DNA of 64,000 nt, from positions 10,919,194-10,983,193 of the forward strand of contig NC_135552.1 of the NCBI RefSeq assembly GCF_964340395.1, given 5' to 3'. The stretch's first letter is position 1. Every line of letters begins with the position of its first letter. Below, piece by piece: positions 1-11,033 of this stretch. This stretch comes from Glandiceps talaboti. Its lineage: Eukaryota; Hemichordata; Enteropneusta; Spengelidae. Under the pieces are notes generated by a model. The model was not told the origin of the DNA and made no database searches. It saw nothing but the letters and a program-made list of their open reading frames with translations. The translations under genes were made by a program, and so were the position numbers.

Positions 1-1240
1 CAGCTTGGGGGGATGGGGGGTGTCAGTGTTATTTTCCATTGGGCCAACAAAAAGTCACTGACCCCATGAATAAAGTTTCATAGCATCTGACAGTAAGCTG
101 TAGAGGAAGAGCTTTGAGACTGGAATATGTGTACCTCTTGTGTGTGTGTGTGTGAATGGGGGGGGGGGGTTCTAGGGCCCTGGAGGATTTTTACTTCTAA
201 AGGCAATGTTTAGGCCATTCACAGACACTTTCAGACAATAATTAAGTTCTTTTATAAACTATCCAATAGTGATAGTAATAGTATGAAGATTACTGTTACA
301 AAACAGTCAAGTTCACTTTTGCCCCAAAGTGCAAGATAAGTGAAGCACTGATTGTGAAACAGCCAAAAAATTACATATAACTAGTGTGGTAGCTAGGTAA
401 TACATGTATTATATGTATAATTGTATGTATAGTTATGTTTGAACCCTTACATGAAGTAATATTTAAACCATTCATGAAAGAAACAGAGACAAGAACAAAT
501 ATATATATGTACCACAGGCTAACGAAACTGACTGGTCCCTGACGTGTTTGAAACTGTTTGTCATGATTTGACAAGTGTCCTGGTTGGAGAGGTACGAGCA
601 GGTTGAACAGTATACTCAAACCTGTGCATCATTTCCCTATCAAGATTTTTTTTTTTCTAGAAGCAGTGGTCCATCTTTTTTTTTCCATCACCCACTCATA
701 TCCGGATTTTTTTTCCACTTGGCATCTTTTTTCCCCCCCGAAATCTTCCAAGCCCCCCCCAGGATATCAAATGGTCCATCCCTTATAGGAATATGACGAG
801 GCGTGCGTCGCCATCTTGAAATTAAGACAGTTTCGACTAGTCTTTGACGCTGCCGTATAGTCATTATTCGTGGAGCATTTAGTGGTGGCAAGATATAACG
901 TAAATATCATGAATCAAAATGTATAAATGTTGATTTTTTTTCATTGAATACATGGTGTTCTTCTGTGAAAAAACCATCGGAAAATAGCGTTCGTCGAAAG
1001 CTCTGACTAAGTAGTTTGACCTGTCTCCTGCATTCGAACATAAATAATTTCACAACTGGACGTTTTTGATATTATTTAAGCAGTTTGGGATGATGCCTTA
1101 TAGCTTTACAACAAATGTGGAATTTATCTTGAGAAATTATTTACATATACACTCAAAATTCATTGAAAAACGGGAAATACTCGCTTGTACTAAGTTGTAG
1201 TGCAGCGGGGTCACGCTCTATTGTTCTAGGGGTCAAACCA
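1..1240. other. No gene seen upstream of histone H2B
   Basis: Only low-complexity pieces are visible: a short GT run and a G run near 138-170, and T-rich and C-rich runs near 645-760. Open frames here are short and unlike any family I know. Confidence 0.5.
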
Positions 1241-1243
1241 TAT

Positions 1244-1280
1244 CACGTGGTAGGTATCGTGCCCCCCCTGAATAAAAGGA
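1244..1280 (+). promoter_or_regulatory. Histone H2B promoter elements
   Basis: A perfect E-box CACGTG lies at 1244-1249 and a TATA-like AATAAAAG at 1271-1278, about 50 bases before the H2B start codon. This spacing suits the short 5' leaders of replication-dependent histone genes. The elements are seen directly; their use as a promoter is inferred. Confidence 0.55.
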
Positions 1281-1328
1281 CGTTTGCTTTTGGCGGTTAT
1301 TCTGAACTATCTACTCTAGTCGTTCATA

Positions 1329-1700
1329 ATGCCTCCCAAAGGAAGTGGTAAAGCCGCCAAGAAGGCCGGTAAGGCCCCAGCTGCCAGAAGTGGCGACAAG
1401 AAGAAGAGAAAGAGGAAAAGGAAGGAAAGCTATGGTATCTACATCTACAAAGTCATGAAGCAAGTTCACCCAGACACTGGTATCTCCTCCAAGGCCATGT
1501 CTATCATGAACAGCTTCGTCAACGACATCTTCGAACGTATAGCCGCTGAAGCTTCCCGCCTTGCCCAATACAACAAGCGATCCACCATCACCAGCAGAGA
1601 GATCCAGACTGCTGTACGTCTCTTGCTGCCCGGTGAGCTTGCCAAGCACGCCGTCAGTGAGGGTACCAAAGCCGTCACCAAGTACACCAGCTCCAAGTAA
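1329..1700 (+). CDS. H2B: Histone H2B (replication-dependent type)
   Basis: Core histone that pairs with H2A and packages DNA in nucleosomes. The single uninterrupted frame encodes 123 residues, the usual H2B length. Residues 1-33 form a Lys/Ala/Arg-rich tail starting [20 protein letters not shown], followed by a [10 protein letters not shown] basic patch. The histone fold starts at [17 protein letters not shown] and includes [15 protein letters not shown]. The H2B family signature [19 protein letters not shown] is intact, and the end AVTKYTSSK carries the conserved ubiquitination lysine (Lys118 here). There is no intron, and a histone stem-loop follows 29 bases after the stop, so this is an S-phase-type gene. 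No other histone gene lies in the window, so it is either solitary here or at the edge of a cluster to the left. Confidence 0.97.
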   Translation: MPPKGSGKAAKKAGKAPAARSGDKKKRKRKRKESYGIYIYKVMKQVHPDTGISSKAMSIMNSFVNDIFERIAAEASRLAQYNKRSTITSREIQTAVRLLLPGELAKHAVSEGTKAVTKYTSSK

Positions 1701-1729
1701 ATCGTATGCGTGTCATACACAAACCAAAC

Positions 1730-1745
1730 GGCCCTTTTCAGGGCC
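1730..1745 (+). terminator. Histone mRNA 3' stem-loop
   Basis: GGCCCTTTTCAGGGCC is a perfect 6-bp stem with the TTTC loop of replication-dependent histone mRNAs. It binds SLBP and directs U7-dependent cleavage instead of polyadenylation. A purine-rich AAAAAGAGA at 1758-1766 fits the histone downstream element. Confidence 0.95.
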
Positions 1746-1887
1746 ACTACATCCTCCAAAAAGAGAACTACCTAAACACAGAAAATCAGCATACATTTTG
1801 TCGTCTATTTTAGCTAAATGTGTTATCTCAGCCTATTCCGCCCAATTGATAAACAGGCCTAAACATTTACACTACATGGTTACACCT

Positions 1888-1969
1888 TAGCTCTGGATGT
1901 ATATGCTGGAGGGAGAACGTGTCGAACCTCGTAGCATGAATTATTTAAAATTATATACATCCAGAGCTA
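1888..1969. repeat. Small inverted repeat (17-bp arms)
   Basis: TAGCTCTGGATGTATAT at 1888-1904 is perfectly inverted at 1953-1969, with a 48-base loop. It could be a tiny TA-flanked MITE or a hairpin. It lies too far from H2B to be its processing signal. Confidence 0.6.
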
Positions 1970-3881
1970 TAGTTAGACCATTAGTCTAGTTCCTGTACCT
2001 GTTTACGTTCTTTACGATCACTAACCTCTCCACGTAATACATTTATGTGTATAACACTATACACTTTAAGAATTTTTAACGAGTAACAGGGTCCATACGT
2101 TTGTGAAAAGTCCTTCAACTTCAAAGGACTCATTAACAAAATGGTATCGACTCCTGGTTGAACTCGATAGATGCTACTGCCGTAAAGTGTCTCACTGTCG
2201 TGAGAAAATGTATTAAAAAGCAGGTGTGATTGTTGACAGGTAAAATCTATTTCCCCCGTCAACACTCAGACGAAATGTCAAAGTTGATCTGAATACTCAT
2301 GGAAAACGGATGAGAAAGTCCTGGAATATTATTTGAACTCTGGAATGAGGAATCCAGTCCTGCATAATCGTGCAATTTCTCACAATTGCACGAGTTATAC
2401 AGCTGTATGCATTGTACAGGTATTCACAATCAAGAAAGTCAGCATACGCATTGTGTGACTCTCAGATCACTAATGGTCTCGAGTATGAATGAATGACACG
2501 TTGAATCAGGTCTGTGTGCTTTGGCGTCCAAGTTATTGAAGTATGTGTTCTTGACATTGCCTACAACCATAGACCCTTCACCAACCTCAAAGGTATACAA
2601 GAAACATGAAAAATCCATCTATAGTGGTCTGAGTTTACATGTAACTATTCGCTCAGCACTTTTGGTGCCATTCTCACAAGCCAGATTACATTTTTCTGCT
2701 GACGCAAAAGTGCGTCTTAGACGGTGTCGGAAATGGGGATGTGGTTTACGACGAAGTTTTGGTGCACACACAACGACTCTTTCAGTCCCTGAAACCAGTC
2801 ACAGACAGTGGTCAAACCTCAGCCCACTATGGAGAATGTGGCCTGCGGTCAAACAAAGATTTGGTGAACTATGGAAATAGGTCATTGTGTGTCCTTCCGT
2901 CCCAGGCCCATGTGTTTACAAACACTTTTTAGAGTGATAAATGAGTGTGAATGAGCATCCTTGTTATGAACGTAAAATAAACACAATGCTGCGATCTATG
3001 GTCAGTGACGTTGAGTTTGGCGGTGTTCATCATAACCATTCTACTTCCATGATAGAACCATGGACCAGAGAATGGTTACGGAGTTCTTGGGAAGACATTC
3101 GTTGCGGATGTCATGGAGTATTTAAGGCCCTCCACACTCGTAGGCCCTCCACACTCGTTCTTTTCTTTAAGTTCTGCATGAAGCAAAATCGGTGAGTATG
3201 GAGTACATGTACATTCTTACATATATTTTTTGCAACTTTTATCAAATTTTTCTGTCGGAGAGGTAAAATGTCCGATTCAGGAGGATCTATTGACCATCTT
3301 CAGCTTGGAAATTCAAGAACACAATTTTTGAAAAGTAACACTGGTCATAAGGCTGTTTGTTAGGCGTATTACGGCAAATAGTCACGCATGTCAAAAAACT
3401 ACGTTGGTGTATAATCCCCCTACCGGCACGAATGATGTCAAATGTCGGTGTCATTGAGTGATATTGTTTTGCTCGCATAAAATTTACTGAGTGTGTTTTC
3501 CATTATAAAGCTTATTCTACTCATTTACCAGTAAAGTGGGAGATATCAGAAATCAGGTGGGTTTTCCCCACACGTTTTTTTTAAGAACTGTAAAATAGTT
3601 CACGTAATATTTCTTTTTACAAATGTAAAATAATAACTCGACACAGACAATTCACACAAAACGCAACACAAGGTTGGCGTCAATCAACAGCGCAGACGTT
3701 ATAAACATATTTCGACTTCTTTTACTTTCCAAAGAAAAAGTATTGACACTCGTGTAGTAACAGATCGAGATTTTTAATGCAAATTGTATATATGATCATA
3801 ATACAGATGTTTGAACTTCGGGATGGATTTCATATTGTTTTTACATACTATGTTTGTATTTTAGATCTTGTAGCTGGTACA
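1970..3881. other. Intergenic, no recognisable gene
   Basis: Open frames near 2521-2932 and 2941-3195 are overlapping, lack family motifs and have no clear splice context. A 17-base sequence is directly duplicated at about 3127-3158. Nothing else can be supported. Confidence 0.45.
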
Positions 3882-3978
3882 ATGAGGACCCTTGTAGCAC
3901 TTCTAGTGATGTTTGTTATCGTGAACAGTTTCTCCAGTACAGATGCATGCATGGCGACGACGTCGACGCCGTACTTCG
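3882..3978 (+). CDS. Signal-peptide exon of a galaxin-like gene (probable)
   Basis: The frame opens MRTLVALLVMFVIVNSFSS, a classical hydrophobic signal peptide, then TDACMATTSTPYFG with a likely cleavage site near Ala22-Cys23. A GT donor follows at 3979 (cggtaggt), with an alternative at 3983. It lies 540 bases before a cysteine-pair repeat exon on the same strand, which fits a small secreted protein. The carry-over phase (1 nt, or 2 nt with the second donor) does not match the phase-0 acceptor at 4522. A short middle exon or an indel is therefore needed if the two belong together. Confidence 0.55.
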
Positions 3979-4010
3979 GTAGGTAACATTCCTGTGAAAA
4001 GTGTATTATA

Positions 4011-4041
<31 letters not shown>

Positions 4042-4060
4042 GACGACGACGACGACGACA
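4011..4060. repeat. Trinucleotide microsatellite (AAC)n(GAC)n
   Basis: About ten AAC units run directly into about seven GAC units, inside the presumed first intron of the galaxin-like gene. Confidence 0.95.
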
Positions 4061-4521
4061 ATGAGCACACGCACACACCATGTTGTTTAGATATGCCGTA
4101 TCGTCAACAAGTGACGATGACTACACGGTGCGCAGTCGGTGGTGGCGCCTTTATATTCGTTTACCAGTAGCTCTTGTTCCAGGAGCCCGAAGTTCGTCAC
4201 CAGGTGGTTTCCAATCTTGTTGTCTACCGACCACTACTACAGAATACTCAAAGCGAATATCATAATTATGCCAAACATTTGGACGGGTAGAGATTCTCAT
4301 TAAAAAGTCAGTGATTGTAGTTTCTAATGACAGAAAGTAGTTCGCATTTAGATACTTGTCGTTGATTTCCTTTACTCTGACATAGAGCAGCTCTACTGGG
4401 AGAAAGTGAATGATCTATATGACATCATCACATGAATCATTCCATGATAAATACTTGTATCAATTTTTTACGGTCGACAACTAATATGCAACATATGTTT
4501 CCTTACTTCTAATACCAACAG

Positions 4522-4788
4522 GGCTGTGGCGACTTTAACAGAATGTCATCCATGTGCTGTGGAAACGTGGTAGTGAACAAATCGGGAAAAGTTCAACCTG
4601 CATGTTGTGGCTCCGCAGTTTTCGACGGCCATACTGAAATGTGTTGCAGTGGTAATGTCGTCAACAAAAGTGGACTAAATATTCCGAAATGCTGTGGTAG
4701 GCGGGGTTATGATGACGAAATTAGTATATGCTGTGACGGGAATATTTTCACAGTGTTCAACAAAGCGGGAAGAGACATTTCTTGCTGA
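4522..4788 (+). CDS. Galaxin-like cysteine-pair repeat protein, last exon
   Basis: The exon follows an AG acceptor (accaacag) and reads GCGDFNRMSSMCCGNVVVNK to the stop at 4786-4788, 88 residues in total. It carries repeated di-cysteine units of the galaxin type: CCGNVVVNKSGKVQPACCG, then MCCSGNVVNKSGLNIPKCCG, then ICCDGNIF, with a terminal Cys. Galaxins are secreted matrix proteins first described from coral skeletons and later found in other invertebrates with mineralised or organic matrices. Only about two and a half repeats are present, so this is much shorter than coral galaxin. An in-frame stop at 4510-4512 shows that the exon really begins at the acceptor or at an internal Met. Galaxin membership is inferred from the CC-G-V-K-G-CCG pattern. 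Confidence 0.7.
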   Translation, partial: GCGDFNRMSSMCCGNVVVNKSGKVQPACCGSAVFDGHTEMCCSGNVVNKSGLNIPKCCGRRGYDDEISICCDGNIFTVFNKAGRDISC

Positions 4789-6583
4789 CCAGAAAGTCGG
4801 GAGACAAATTTATGCCTAGTCTAGCTGCTGTAATACTACTGTAGTACATTGTACTTACAATGGAATCGACCGAAGGAAATTCCCGAAGGTCCGGACACAG
4901 GTACCGTCACCCTTCGCGTTCATTCGGCAACCTTACGAGACGCAGTCCGAGGTCTTGCTTGCACGCACTGACTAAAAGTACACCAGTAATTTTAAATTTT
5001 CCACCAGGGGAAGTTCCCGCCAAAATTCTATTGGCAAAAACCTAGCGTACCGAACAATCATCTTCTAGCAAACCCAAATTTAGATTTTGAATAACACAAT
5101 TTGTCTGTATTGCCCTTAAATAATATTGATACACCAGGGTCAACATATATTTGCAAGTTTAGTATTTGCGTCATAATTTTTCATTTTTTTTTAATGTGAG
5201 AATTTTCTGTTGTATGACATATTTTGTCATTGTGTATGTATTCCTCCATTTTATAAATTTGTATAATTCGCCACTGTACAAAATGATTATCCACTTGGTA
5301 ACATTTTATTATACTGGAATAAATAATTGGCCTTTCAAGTTTTTGTTTTCATTAATTTTTACACATCTCCTATAGAACTACTGCGCACGAACTGACGAGA
5401 TTCAATATTCGCTTCTGTAAAGCTGTACTAGGTGCAAAGGGCGCGGGAACGTTTTTTAGAAAATGTTTTGTTACGTTACTTACGCGTAATGTCGTCTACC
5501 ATGAACAGTAATGCAATACCTGTGGATAAACAAATAGTTGTATACACGATAAATCAAAATAAATTGGATTTTTTGGGGGGTCCGCACCCAAAATGAGCGC
5601 CCTCAACGGAGACCATGATTTCAACCTCTTTCTGTATTGTTTATGGTTACTATTGACCACCGATTAAGATGTAAAATGTCTAATTATTGGTATTTTAACA
5701 ATTTATTTTCAGTGAATGTATTGTAGTTGTCTGATCAAAATTTGATACTCCACTTACAGCTAGTACAGTTTTAAAATGGTGACAAATTCAAAACCAAGCT
5801 TTTGCTCAAATTTAAATTTGCGACTACACTACCTAGAGATAATAATATTCACTACAAATCAATTACAGATACAATGTCTTTTTACAATTTTTATTGCGTA
5901 TATCTTCGGTTACTCAAAGAAAAAAAGTTCCCAGTTGCACCTAGTGCAGGTTTAATACAGGTCCGGGCCAGTTCAGACTGCAAATAACGTTGTCTTACAG
6001 TGCTATAGAAAAAGTTGGTCCAGGCAAAAGACTTAACCTATGTAATCCTTATGGCTTCTCTGGTAAGATAATAGTAACACAAGAACGTGATTGAAACCTT
6101 AGCCTTTAAAGATTACCACATTTTAAGTTTACTGTACTGGACTGTTTGCCATTTGCATCATATTTGTATAGCTGTTGGGTACTTTCTTGCACTGGTTGGA
6201 CAGTACATAAGAATGTGTCACTGAATACCAGTCTTCTGAGAGCGGTGGGTTGGCTGATACATGATGGCATGGCTGCATGCCAATATGACATATCTTAACA
6301 GACTAGTTTGGCAAATACCAGACATAAATATGACAGCGCAAACACATTAAATCATGATTTGAAATCTAGCAAATCAAAGTCAAATCTTTCCAAGGCTTGT
6401 CTGAAGTACTTTAAAGTTATTCAAAGCAAGGTTGTTTTCTTTCCATCCTTTTCTCGTAAGCCAGAGCATAAATTTTTGCTGACTCAAAGTGTGGGGTAAA
6501 TTTAATTGTAAAACAACATTACCATACATATGACAATGGTTTCTGACGATGCCCCCCCCCCCCCCACATACACACACCAGTGT
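4789..6583. other. Intergenic, no recognisable gene
   Basis: AT-rich sequence with short unrelated open frames. Around 4984-5045 there is a weak match to a dispersed element also seen near 61.2 kb (TTCCC-CCAAAATTCTATT). Confidence 0.4.
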
Positions 6584-6821
6584 TTTACAACCAGTAACAT
6601 TGAAGTAAAGCCCTTTCGCTATGTGCTACTCTCGTTTATAGCATTCATATCAAGTAATAAAAGTATACTATTTCAATTGGTTTATTTACAAGCCTAGCAT
6701 GTGGCCTTTCTAATGTGGTCAATTAGCAAATGAAACAGTATACTTTTACACTTGATATGGATGCTATAAACAACTGTGCTACATACAGAAAACATTTCAC
6801 TTTAGTGTTATGGGTTGTACT
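6584..6821. mobile_element. MITE-like foldback element, family A copy 1
   Basis: About 238 bp with imperfect inverted arms of roughly 90-100 bp: the left end ACAACCAGTAACATTGAAGT mirrors the right end ACTTTAGTGTTATGGGTTGT. A second copy with the same arms and the same centre (GCCTAGCATGTGGCCTTTCT) lies at 55081-55323. No coding capacity is seen. Confidence 0.75.
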
Positions 6822-9800
6822 TATTTCTTTACACAAGAGTTCAATGTGACTTTCAACTCTTTCAACCCATCCATCCATCCATACAGCAAACAGAAAAAAC
6901 ATTCTACATACACATGTTACATTTACTCAAGCAATTATTTTTATTTGTATAATTGCATCAATATGATGAGAGCTCTCTCCTCAACTGTCCACTTCACAAA
7001 AATAAGGTACTAAAAAAACCTTGGAAGTTTGGTTATTTATCTACAGCTTGCAATCTCTGTACCCTCTAACCTCTAACCTTTGAACTGAGCATGGGCCATG
7101 CTGATTCAGCAGGATTAAACTCTACCAAGGCTCCTACAGGCTACAGCTAGTACAAAATACATTATCATTTTTTTTAAATACAAGGCTAAATTGTCGTTGG
7201 CATTTTTATCATTACTGTACAGGAATCAAATTCAAATTGGAGCACATCTCATTTGAATAATTGGTTTCTTGTAAATCCAGAAATAATTTTTTTTTCTGTC
7301 AAACCACACCTGAAATTGAATGCATGCAATGGTGGTATTTTACGGTCCTAGTGCAATGTGTTCTGTATTTCTGACATTTACATTTCATGCAAGTCTGTAA
7401 AATTAACCTTCTCGACTCACTTTGTACATTTATTTCAATTGGTTCTAAACTAATGAAAAAAAAAGTGGATTATCTTTCTTTTTTTCTGGATGACTCAATA
7501 ATTTAAAAGGAATGCAGCAGAGTTGTTTGGCAAAGACTTGCTTTATATAAGTACAGACAGTTTGTATGCAGCCCAGAGACAAGTAACTACAACAAACACA
7601 CTGAAATCTGATTGGCTGGGAGCTGGCAAAGCCAAAACAGGAAAGAAACTCTACCTATGAAAGACAAATTCTTGATTCTTTTTCTTTTGAATGATGAAAA
7701 ACTTGCAGCACCTGGAAGCAAATTGGGGAAAAATCACATTTCGAATAAAACCAAAAATCAGTTTAAAAGTACACATAATGAGCGTTTCTACAATGCTGAG
7801 CCATCATCAACACATGTATAAATATTCCTAAACTCCTTATTACATTGGAAAGCATAGCATCAAATCCACTGGTCAAAATGTATTTAGATCTGTGAGATTA
7901 TTCATAAAAGTCATTATGTAAATACACTACATACACTGTGAACTAAGTATGAGAATTTATGGTAGCAGCCTTAGAGGCAAGGTTGTAATATTGAAATAGT
8001 GTGAAATAGCAGCACAGTTGTTGACAATATCACCATATTGCAAACTCACTCATTGCCAGTCGGCAGGTAAAGGTAGCTATTGAAGTCAAAATTGTATCTT
8101 GCACGCCAAGAACACATCACTGACCACATGGTAGACAATAGTCTACAGGCTAGCCATGGCTTCAGATCTTAAGACTTCTCTTTACCCCGTCTAGCGCAAT
8201 GAGAAATCATGAACCAAAAGTTTTTCATGCAAATGAGTAAACCCTCAACTGTTACAATGATGTAAAGAGTGTATAAGTTAGCATCCTGATATGACAAATG
8301 TACCATATTAGGTCATTGTGTAAATGCCCCAATACACACTAACTTCTTATTGGGTAGAATTCTGTGATTGATTAATGAACACATGATGTTAATGACTGTG
8401 TAGGTGGCTTCAGTTGAATTTGAAATTTCATCTCAGGACCTCATTGAGCTAGATGTGAGAAGAGATTGGAAGCCACAGATAGTCTCTAGACTAGGTGAAC
8501 AAAGTAATCCAACAGCTTGCATCAAAATAACATTAATAGGTGATTAACAAAATGACGAAGTTTGGTGAAAAGTAACCTACAGCCATCTAAATATATGCTT
8601 CTAACATAACTACATTGGCAAGGAACAAAAAAAATTACATAAAAAATACTGAGATAACATGTCTTTTGAAACAGACCAGATACAACATTTCAGATACTGA
8701 AAAATTAAAGAGTTTGAGTGAAACTGTATACATGAAGTATTTGTGTGTCGAGAATTTTACTGAAACAAGGACAAATACAATATTCCATTTACTACTTTCT
8801 GGCCAAGTTTCAACGAAAGAGCACCATGTTTTGAAGACGTACTTCCAGAATGTACTAACCCACAACATTTTAAACTTTCTGCGTACAAATGAGCAACATA
8901 GATTCTAGGTTATAAAAGATGGACAGCAGAGATTCCAGGCTAAAAATGCATTGACTATGTTTATGTCACCAACTTTCAACTTACTATTTGATTATGTTTC
9001 CAAATAAAAGCGCCCTCATTTGCAAAATTGTTTGAAAATTCAAGTCGTTTTTTTTCTTTTTGGACTAAATTATTACTGATATGACTTGATATACTGTAAG
9101 CATTTACTGAGTTAACATCTAAATGTTCACCTGTATCCCTACTTCGACTTGATATGTTTACATGTTTATGAAAGAAAGTCCATCAATGTATCTTTAGTCA
9201 TATTTTTCCATCTATATCTGAGGAACGGCATATGTACTACTACGATTAACGGTGTGTATCAGTAAAACTAGCATGTCCTTTATCATGAGCTGCGACAGTG
9301 CTGGCACGGCATTCTGTCTAACTATTACCTCAAACTAACAAGACACTTTCATACTTTAATGTGATAAACCCTGTCTACATAACAGTGTGTTCAATACTAC
9401 TCAGCAGTGCGCCCTCTTGGCCAATTTGAAGCATCACTGACACAAAGCATGTTCTCATAGTTTTATAAAACCTGTTCCCTATATACCTTACTAGTGGTGA
9501 CTCGTATGAGAACCCAGTTTTTATGATTTGACCAAGCGAAAAATGTTGCCTCCTTTTATTAGAGGATACACTGCTACTTTCATTGAAAACACTATCAACT
9601 TGACCAAAATCACTTCAATTGTAGTTTATAATGACCTCCGTTAAGGTATCTCCTTTTCTTCTGCATCTTTTATACAGCAATCAATGTACAATGTAAAGCA
9701 ATGTGTACTATGCACTATCATATACATAATACATATATCACAGTTTTGCACAAGGTTGTCTACCCAAAAAACAACAACACAGAAGAATGAACAAAACTGA

Positions 9801-10937
9801 TTTCAATCAATCAATGGCACACAATGGCTGACAGAACTTGAGACACAGAGAGTACTGTTCATACCTATGGCTAGAGATCACACAAAACTTAACTCTTAAT
9901 GAGAAAATCAACTGTTTATGCCTGGGCCTCTCTTAAAGTTCACAAATTTTCTGAACTACACTTCTGAACCATTGGTATTTAAATATACTGAATTGTAATT
10001 GTATGTTTAATACACCGACAACAAATAAAAGTAACGTAGGTAGTGTCTGGAATCACTGATTTGTACAATAAGTTGCTGGTAGTTGAAATGTCGTTGATCA
10101 ACCAAACTTTTAATGTCTCATGTATTGATTTGATGCTCAAAATATCTACTGTATTGATATATATATAAGTATATTTCTGTTTTACACCAAATCTGCCCAA
10201 CCAATACTATTTTTATACAAAAAGTTCTAGCACTACCTAACTTGGCACATCAGTATTTCATAGAGAATGAAGAATCATAAAGAAGTTGTCACAGGTAGAC
10301 TAGGAGAAATGCACTACTGGGGAAACTCCAAGGCTGTGAAAGTATGCCAATTGACAGGTTTTTTTGTTTGTTACATGTGCTGAGATGAGCGATAGTGGCT
10401 TGCCTATCTGCCTCATTTTTGTATGTCACTGGCCAGTCCAGTATGAAACTAAAAATTTGTGAAATCCGAAAGATTGCTTGAAACAACAATTTTCTTTTAA
10501 GCTACCTGTTTATAAACACATGGCAACTTTACTGGACAGCATACAGATATAGCAATTATCAGTTTTGTAAACATTTTTCCACACATCTTTGTTACACTGA
10601 TTAATGGCTAACACAGTCCACAAGAATGACATCATAATACTGAATGACCAGCACTTCTGTAAAACTCTCTTTTGATTGGCTATTTTCAGTTTAAAAGATT
10701 GTCACCAGCCAATCAGAGGTAAATTCTTAATATGAAATATCAGTAATATCCACCTTGAACTGTGCATGGCACTCTATAATATGATTATTACACATTTGAT
10801 CCATAAAAGTTATTTTTTAAAAAAAGCACAAAAAAACCTGCCAATTGCCCCAAAATGAAACTGACAAATGGAGATTCAAAAAAATACATCACAAGTAAAT
10901 AACAACAGCAAGTGACAAATGAAAATGATTGTTTGCA
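6822..10937. other. Region downstream of the LRRFIP2 distal last exon; possible 3' UTR, no other gene
   Basis: AT-rich, with no recognisable protein or RNA gene on either strand. The 3' UTR of the minus-strand gene must begin at 10937 and run leftward. A minus-strand AATAAA (seen as TTTATT near 9556) is one candidate polyadenylation signal, but I cannot fix the end. An inverted pair of CCAAT-like sites (GATTGGCT / AGCCAATC) lies near 10673-10716. Confidence 0.35.
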
Positions 10938-11033
10938 TTAGATTCTTCGCCCGCCTTTAATTTTTTCAAGTCGCTTGTTGAGATGATCGTTAGCAGTCTC
11001 TAGCTCATCCACCTTATCTTTGGCTGACCGTAA
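10938..11033 (-). CDS. LRRFIP2: LRRFIP2 alternative last exon, distal copy
   Basis: After the acceptor cag it reads [20 protein letters not shown], then [11 protein letters not shown] and TAA. It enters in the same phase (0) as the proximal last exon and encodes the same coiled-coil tail, so the two are mutually exclusive 3' ends. The KRLEK stretch resembles vertebrate LRRFIP tails more than the proximal copy does. Confidence 0.88.
   Translation of the reverse strand, partial: LRSAKDKVDELETANDHLNKRLEKIKGGRRI

Noticed and set aside
1311-1759. Antisense frames over H2B
   Set aside because: Shadows of the H2B coding frame, which has all family motifs on the + strand.
2521-2932. Two overlapping frames (119 and 63 residues)
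   Set aside because: No family motif, low-quality start, no poly(A) or splice support; probably chance or decayed repeat.
4080-4265. Frame with GGFQSCCLP between the galaxin-like exons as the missing middle exon
   Set aside because: It has one CC pair, but no donor/acceptor pair repairs the frame clearly.
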